Source of the DNA: Plotosus lineatus
Taxonomy: Eukaryota > Chordata > Actinopteri > Siluriformes > Plotosidae
Direction: 5' to 3'
NCBI GenBank assembly: GCA_024760905.1
Contig: CM045739.1
Coordinates: 2,137,501-2,201,500, forward strand
Length of the DNA: 64,000 bases
In this document: positions 57,838 to 64,000 of the stretch, piece after piece
How the letters are laid out: every line of letters begins with the position of its first letter
How positions within the stretch are numbered: the first letter of the stretch is position 1
Program-made: the position numbers and the translations under genes
Notes under the pieces: generated by a model
What the model saw: only the letters and a program-made list of their open reading frames with translations
Told to the model about the DNA's origin: nothing
Database searches by the model: none

Positions 57838-58107
57838 GATTTCGGTTTTGAGGATTGAACCAGGCTGGGAGTTTTTAAAAGCCTCAGGAATCTTTTGCAG
57901 GTGTTTAGAGTTAATTGGTTGATTCAGATGATTAGGTTAATAGCTCGTTTACACTACCTGAACATGATATGCTAATTTTTTGAGATAGGAATTTTGGGCT
58001 TTCATGAGCTGTATGCCAAAATCATCAGTATTAAAACAATAAAAGACCTGAAATATTTCAGTTGGTGTGCAATGAATCTAAAATATATGAAAGTTTAATT
58101 TTTATCA

Positions 58108-58110
<3 letters not shown>

Positions 58111-58143
<33 letters not shown>
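58111..58143. repeat. (AT)n microsatellite at the right edge of transposon 2
   Basis: About 32 bases of pure AT repeat. It takes the place of the outer transposon end. Confidence 0.9.
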
Positions 58144-58147
<4 letters not shown>

Positions 58148-59990
58148 CAAGTAAAATTAGCATAGCCTAGCCTTGGCTAGCCTAGAGAGAAGCTAATTTG
58201 ATTTCAACTTGCGTCTCTCTTGGAACCAATTAACGACGTAAGCCAAGATATACCTATATACGTATTTAGGATAGAAAACATTCGCTTGCATACTGTATGT
58301 AGCCGAAAAACCACTTCACACAAATTTCAAATTTTGCAACAAAATAGCAAGAATTTAATTTGCATCAGTCACTTTTCATTCTCACCTCCAGTGTGATCAG
58401 TCCTTCATAATACTGTCTCAGACCCACCCCACCCCTTTGTTTGATATATCCCCATTTCACTGGTGCATGGCAGACTTACGGAAGCAAAAATGTTGTCATC
58501 CACAAACGTTCTGCAATTATTCCCTTATCTTCTGTGTCATTCCGTGTGATTCCCTAGTTATTCCTTAAGTCGTTCTCCAATTCTGTCTGCTTTCAGCTGG
58601 CCAAAATATTCAAAAAAATTTTCAGCAGGCCAAAAATTTATGGACAAAAATTCCGTGAGTGTTCCGTGCTCTACACACCACACACCATCAGCATCATCAG
58701 CAGCAGCAGCAGCAGCAGCACCATCAGACTGAGTGTTTGCCGGGTGCTTTGCCCCTCACATGGCCCCTGAAGACCAATTGATGGCACACCGTGAGTATTT
58801 CACTTTCTTCTGATTTTCTGATCCACTGCTGATTGTGGTTTGCTTGAGACTTCGATCGGGTCTGCATTATCATCCTCCTCATGCCGATAATCAAGTGCGC
58901 GTGGACGGAGTGGAGCGCGCACCGCACGCACAGCCATGTTTGAACCGCCTTGTAATAAATGATCAAGCAAATACTAAGTGAGGTTCAGAGATCAGCGCGT
59001 CTTAAAATTGGGCTCAAGTGCATGCTTTTGTCCAGCACAGACTCAATCTGAGGGATTTCCACTTTCCGTGGGGTTTTCACCCATTTTCCGTGTAAAAATG
59101 CCGAAGGTCTTCAGTAGACTGCGTTCCGTGCCTTTCCGCTATGATCGTTGCATGCCATGCTTCATTGGAATGGGGGTAATAGACACCTAGCATTCTGAAG
59201 GAGTCATAAATCTCAGCATGTTAGAAAAAGACTCGGATGAAGCTTCCTACGTTCAGGTTGCAAAGCCTTGTGGGTAATTTTCCCTTCGAAGTCTGTCTGC
59301 AGTATCACTCACAAAAACTTTACTTCAAGCTGATTCGATGCAGTGTGTGCGATCACAAAAGAAGGCTCATTAAATACAATTTGCATAACATCAAAAGCTA
59401 ATCCTCCCCACTCAGCATCTTTTAATGAGAAGTTATTCTCTCGCAAGTTTTGCTTTTGTTTTTGTTTTTATTATGGCGACTTCCTGGATTTCCTGGAATA
59501 GAAATCACCTCAGATTTCAACCCAACCTGCGAGAGAGAAACACGGCAGCTTCCCCTGCTGGTGGAAAAGAGTTCAATTATTCTGGCATCAGCTTCGGGAA
59601 AGGATATCTCAGATCAATAAAACAATCAATAAGCAGATACATGAATACAAATAAAATGGAAAAGTGTCACCATGAAATACCGGAAACACCCGAAACGTTC
59701 CCATTTTATGGAGCCTTAAGTTTACACGGCATGTTTCCTGACCTTTACATCGTTATCATTCTCAAATCAAATCTTAATAGAACTCTGACTGGCAATGGTG
59801 AAAAATATTAAATTCAAACAAATATCCACTTCCTCTTCCTCTTCCTCCCCAACTTCCTGTTTCTCTTTTTCACTTGTGTGGAAACGTCACAGCAGAAATT
59901 ATCATCAGAACACGACTCCAACCCATCCTCATAACTTCAGCAGCTGAGGATCCGCATGGATATTGAATACACACACACATCATATATATA

Positions 59991-60024
<34 letters not shown>

Positions 60025-60034
60025 CACACACACA
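58144..60034. other. intergenic sequence with small repeats
   Basis: 58220-58245 (cttggaaccaattaacgacg) resembles the MITE interior seen near 25515. A (CAG)n run lies at 58697-58719. 59040-59190 (aaatgccgaaggtcttcag) has the look of an old interspersed repeat. (GT)n and (AT)n tracts occur at 59970-60030. No exon supported. Confidence 0.4.
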
Positions 60035-60175
60035 CAGACGCTCCCCAGCTTACGAACAAGTTCGGTTCCAGACGGCCGTTTGTTCGATGAATTTGTTTGT
60101 AAGTGGTTACAGGGTGTTCTTTAGAGGGGAACGTATGTTAAAGCTTGTATAAGTAACCTATACGAGTTTGTAGGT
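60035..60175 (+). mobile_element. MITE-related 5' end
   Basis: CAGACGCTCCCC, then ggttccagacggccg and gtaagtggttacag, match the 5' end of the MITE as seen reversed at 25460-25542. The copy is truncated on the right and its left flank is CA microsatellite rather than TA. Confidence 0.55.
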
Positions 60176-60194
60176 AGGTAGGTACGTCTGTTGG

Positions 60195-60496
60195 GTTTTT
60201 ACACCCGAGCCTAGTGGCTTAGCCTCATGGCTCATCAGGCCGGTGCTTATCCCCGGTTTCCGTAGCGTGAAGCGACCAGGAGTTCAACTTCCCCTGGATG
60301 GGACGGTAGTCCATCACGGGTTTCCTTCCCAGTACATTTTACTGGTCCCCATTTATACTGCTGGGTGAACAGAGGCACACTTGTGGTTGAGACCTTGCTC
60401 AGGGCTCTTAGCACAGTGAGGGTCTCAGTGGGATTCGAACTCACAACCTCCCGATCACGAGCGCATCACCCTAACCACTACACCACCGGCCCCATA
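60195..60496 (-). repeat. tRNA-derived SINE (SINE-D), antisense
   Basis: The minus strand begins ggggccggtggtgtagtggt near 60495 and has box B AGTTCGAATCC at 60431-60441. About 230 bases of non-tRNA body follow, with ggtctcaaccacaagtgtgc. Single copy in the window. Confidence 0.65.
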
Positions 60497-60511
60497 TATG
60501 TATACATGCAC

Positions 60512-61054
<543 letters not shown>

Positions 61055-61460
61055 TGTCAGGTGATGTGGAATTTTCCAGAATGGAACTTTCCCGAACTTT
61101 AGGGAATCTATATTAAAGACATGTTGCCAACTGGCTACAGTCTCTTTGTGTCTCTTCCAGTCTCTTCAGCTGAGACAAATCACCTAAGGAGTCTTATCAG
61201 GTGTCTTCGGCGCATGGATGATCTAAGGGGACTTATCGCGGCGGATCACCTCATCCAAGGCGGATCATGGAAGGCGCACCACCCAAGTTTCATCGTTCAG
61301 GACTTCATCGCCAAAGTCCATCGTCCACATTCACCCACAGCTCACGCGAGGATGTTCATCATTGGTTTCTTTCATCATTTGTTTACATCTGTTTACAGAT
61401 GTCATTTTCGCACTATATTTGATGATATTCCATCAACCAGATATTAAACATCAAAAAAAA
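61055..61460 (+). repeat. repeat D copy 2
   Basis: Matches the interrupted copy at 43740-43777 plus 46787-47150 through ggaattttccagaatggaac, gaatctatattaaagac, cggatcacctcatccaaggc and cacagctcacgcgaggatg. There is an open frame of 108 codons but no recognised domain. It may be a 5' leader of an uncharacterised LINE or an LTR fragment. Confidence 0.6.
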
Positions 61461-61780
61461 CATTAAGTAACGAAACCTTCATGTGCTATTAATATCAACA
61501 ATTTTTTTTCATTTTTCCCCTGACACTTATTTTTTCAAAACAAATAATATTTTAAATCAGCTAGCCTTATTTTTTTTCTTATTTCCTCCGACATCTCTAA
61601 ATTTGTTCTGAAAATCCATCAGACAGAAAAAAAAAATGAGTTGCCTAAATTATCCACCTCACTGTGACATCAGAAATGTTCAGCCGGACCCAAAATGCAG
61701 GAGACAGAGTAGGATGAATACGGAGAGACTTTATTGTTACAGAGGAGACACCTGAGCAAGGGGGAAACACACTCACTGCT
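61461..61780. other. AT-rich intergenic sequence
   Basis: Several T runs; no feature recognised. Confidence 0.4.
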
Positions 61781-61789
61781 AGTGAGCGA

Positions 61790-61864
61790 AAGACAGAGTG
61801 AGAGAGAGAATGAGAGTGAGAGACTGTGTGAGAGAAACAATGTATGTGAAGAGAGAGAAAATGT

Positions 61865-61909
<45 letters not shown>

Positions 61910-62216
61910 CAAAAGAGAGAGAGTGTGTGTGTCTGTGAGAGACAGAGCGAGATAAAGTGAGAGAAAGGCAGAATGTATGCAAGAGAGAAAATGTGTGTAT
62001 GTGAGTGTGTGTGTGAGAGAGAGTGAGCGATTGAGAGAGAGAGATAAAGAGAATGAGAGTGAGTGTGTGTGAGAAACTGTGTGTATGTGTGATAGAGAGA
62101 GTCTGTGTGTGTGTGTGTGAGAGAGAGAGTGAGAGAAACAGAGTGTGTGAGTGTGAGAGAGAGAGAGAGGGAGAGCCTGTGTGTGTGTGTCTGTGAAAGA
62201 TAGAGAGAGAGAGAAA

Positions 62217-62284
<68 letters not shown>

Positions 62285-62631
62285 GGGAGTGAGGGAGAGA
62301 GAGATAGAGAGAATGAGAGTGTGTGAGAGATTGTGTGTATGTGTGTTTGAGAGAGAGACCGAGAAAGAGAAAGAGGGAGAAAGGGGCAGAGAGGTGAGTG
62401 AGAGAGAGTGAGACAGAGAGACTGAATGAAAGGGCGAGAGAGAGAGAGTGTGTGTGTGTGTGTGTCAGAGAGAGAGAGAGTGAGAGAAAGAGTGGGTGTG
62501 TGAGAGATAGAGAGCCTGTGTGTGTGTCTGTGAGGGAGAGAGAGATAGTGAGAGAAAGACAGAATTTATGTGAGAGAGATAATGAGTGAGAGCGTGAGTG
62601 ATAGAGAGACACACAATGAATATGAGTAAAT

Positions 62632-62671
<40 letters not shown>

Positions 62672-62743
62672 ATGTGTGTGAGACAGAGAGGATGTGTCAG
62701 TGTGTGTGTGTGTGTGTGTGTGCGTGCGAGAGCGAGAGAGAAG

Positions 62744-62784
<41 letters not shown>

Positions 62785-62830
62785 TGTGTGTGTGGGAGGG
62801 AGAGGGCGAGCGAGAGAGAGACCAATCAGA
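61790..62830. repeat. about 1 kb of purine-strand GA/GT low-complexity DNA
   Basis: Alternating GA and GT runs over more than 1 kb, including (GT)n at about 62219-62281, 62702-62721 and 62749-62781, and GA-rich units such as gagagagagagt. The 277-codon Ser/Leu/His/Thr-rich frame on the minus strand is a by-product. Confidence 0.9.
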
Positions 62831-63064
62831 ATATCGAATGTCAGATCACTGACTGAGCTGAAGCCGACGCTGAGCGTCTGTAGGTTTAAAGCTGGATTTT
62901 ACTTCTCACAAGTCGGTCTGACACTTGATTGGTAATTAAACCTGAAGGCTGTAGTAAAGGCTCCGCCTCTTACACAGTCCGAGAACTGATTTCAATCATT
63001 TCACCTCGAGGAGCTTCAGCTTCGATAAATGAGAGGAACAAGGATTACTGAAGGATCAGAGCAA
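62831..63064. other. short unique sequence
   Basis: No feature recognised. Confidence 0.35.
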
Positions 63065-63533
63065 GTTCATCAGAGACATCATCATCATCTTCTTCCGCTT
63101 AGTCCAGGGTCGGGTCGCGGGGGCAGCAACCTCAGCAAAGAGGTCCAGACGTCCCTCTCCCGAGCCACTAGCTTCAACTCTCCCGGGGGGACACCGAGGC
63201 GGTCCCAGACAAGCCGAGAGACATAGTCCCTCCAGCATGTTCTAGGTCGACCCCGGGGTCTCTTCCCGTTTGGACATGCCCGAAACACCACACCAGGGAG
63301 GTGTCCGGGGGGGCATTCTGACCAGATGCCCGAGCCACCTCAACCGGCCCCTCTCAATGCGGAGGAGCAGCGGATCTACTCCGAGCTCTCCCCGGATGGT
63401 GGAGCTTCTCACCTTATCTCTAAGGGAGAACCCCGCCACCCGGCGAAGGAAGCTCATTTCAGCCGCTTGTATCCGTGATCTTGTTCTTTCGGTCATTACC
63501 CAAAGCTCGTGACCATAGGTTCATCAGAGACAT
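63065..63533 (-). mobile_element. Rex3-like LINE, 3' end fragment
   Basis: The element is 63080-63518, flanked by a perfect 15-bp duplication gttcatcagagacat (63065-63079 and 63519-63533). On the minus strand it encodes TERTRSRIQAAEMSFLRRVA, then GELGVDPLLLRIERGRLRWL, GKRPRGRPRTCWRDYVSRL and LLPPRPDPGL blocks. It ends in a short GATG/ATG repeat tail, complemented as catcatcatcatctt. It is 5'-truncated and frameshifted. Confidence 0.9.
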
Positions 63534-63890
63534 TAAACGATAAATAACGGGCAGTGGCGGCCTGGTGGTATAGGGCGCTGGATCGCTGATCCTAAGGTTG
63601 GGGGTTTGAGTCCCACTCCCCACAAGGTTGTCACTGTCCCCCCCCAGTGCACTAACTGGGTTAGCAAAGGCGGGCCATGTCTCTCACTGTCTCTGGCGAG
63701 AGGTTCACATAAAATAATATCGCTGACTTTCGTAAAGAAGAGCTGCAAAGCCGCCAGCATGGTTCTGTCCCGCGCTAAAGGATTGTGTCAGGAACGGCAT
63801 CGACCTAAAAACCTGAGAACCAAATCACAGGTGCGAATCAGATGATTGGGTAAAAGTTCAAAGGAGAAGAAGATATTAAAAGATAAATAA
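63532..63890 (+). repeat. SINE-A copy 3
   Basis: The SINE is 63548-63874, with a 16-bp duplication (attaaacgataaataa at 63532-63547 and attaaaagataaataa at 63875-63890, one mismatch). The head cgggcagtggcggcctggtg carries a box-B-like GGTTTGAGTCC. The body matches copies 1 and 2 and the tail ends ggagaagaag. It lies immediately next to the Rex3-like fragment and shares its right target duplication region. Confidence 0.8.
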
Positions 63891-64000
63891 TGGTGTGAGA
63901 GAGAGAGCTAGAGAGAGAGAGAGATCCAAAAGAGATGAATAAATTAAAAAGGAATCATTGCTGGTAAATTGTTGTGATGTTGGATAGACCGACTTGTTTG
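63891..64000. other. GA repeat and window end
   Basis: GA-rich run at about 63897-63923, then AT-rich sequence. Confidence 0.5.

Larger units (their letters stand above)
54000..58111 (-). mobile_element. Tc1-type DNA transposon 2, carrying a LINE-A insertion
   Basis: The left inverted repeat (about 54002-54200) and the right one (about 57955-58111) share long blocks: aaactttcatatattttaga, gaaatatttcaggtctttta, cccaaaattcctatctcaaa. The outermost 60 bases or so of the right end are replaced by an AT microsatellite, so no TA duplication can be shown. LINE-A copy 4 (54210-56834) sits inside. Without it the transposon is about 1.48 kb. Confidence 0.85.

Noticed and set aside
59425..59811. 128-codon plus-strand frame with a hydrophobic N-terminus
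   Set aside because: It could mimic a signal-anchored protein, but there is no family match, intron context or upstream gene signal; too weak to call.
61779..62612. 277-codon Ser/Leu/His/Thr-rich frame on the minus strand
   Set aside because: It exists only because the GA/GT low-complexity region lacks stop codons in that frame.

Overview
The window is nuclear DNA of a vertebrate, most likely a teleost fish. The evidence is one spliced host exon of the copine family with a 3' UTR and poly(A) signal, many CA/GT and GA/CT microsatellites, and a fish-type set of interspersed repeats: RTE-like and Rex3-like non-LTR elements, Tc1-type transposons, a Ty3/Gypsy element and several tRNA-derived SINEs. 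There are no bacterial-style operons, rRNA genes or CRISPR arrays. Microsatellite and degenerate-repeat boundaries are approximate because they were read by eye.

Layout. Positions 1-1226 hold the last intron, last coding exon (726-857) and 3' UTR of a copine gene, probably cpne4. From there to about 15 kb is intergenic DNA with SINE remnants, a 5'-truncated LINE-A copy with 19-bp target duplications (5410-8350) and a 969-bp TA-flanked MITE (9394-10362). From 15.2 to 25.5 kb is a nested structure. A complete 8,658-bp Ty3/Gypsy retrotransposon (16132-24789, minus strand) sits with a TACA duplication inside a LINE-A fragment, which is itself flanked by pieces of a MITE related to the 9.4-kb copy. 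Its gag ends in a canonical -1 frameshift heptamer followed by a predicted pseudoknot. Its primer site matches the 3' end of tRNA-Arg(ACG).

From 25.9 to 28.6 kb is a two-exon SWIM zinc-finger gene relic, split by a Tc1-type transposon (26104-27708). From 31 to 34 kb the DNA is mostly unique and may include conserved noncoding sequence. A nearly full-length LINE-A with an intact 571-codon reverse transcriptase frame lies at 34652-37776, next to an L2/CR1-type LINE end, a CACACTC minisatellite with a duplicated block, and long GT tracts. A full-length LINE-A on the minus strand (43790-46774) interrupts an unclassified repeat that recurs at 61 kb.

From 50.8 to 58.1 kb, a Rex3-like LINE with its 5' part inverted (twin-priming signature) abuts a second Tc1 element, which carries another LINE-A copy. 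The last 6 kb holds a MITE end, a tRNA-derived SINE, a long CT tract, about 1 kb of GA/GT purine-strand DNA, a Rex3-like 3' end and a SINE copy.

Working relationships. The SINE-A family (13.2, 34.1 and 63.5 kb) has a tRNA-like head, but its 3' portion resembles both the 5' leader and the 3' tail of LINE-A, so it is probably mobilised by LINE-A proteins. The insertions give a relative age order: MITE and Tc1 copies first, then LINE-A copies, then the Gypsy element. I found no clearly new gene system. The most interesting items are the gag-pol recoding signal, the SINE-A/LINE-A architecture, the twin-primed LINE and the SWIM gene relic.
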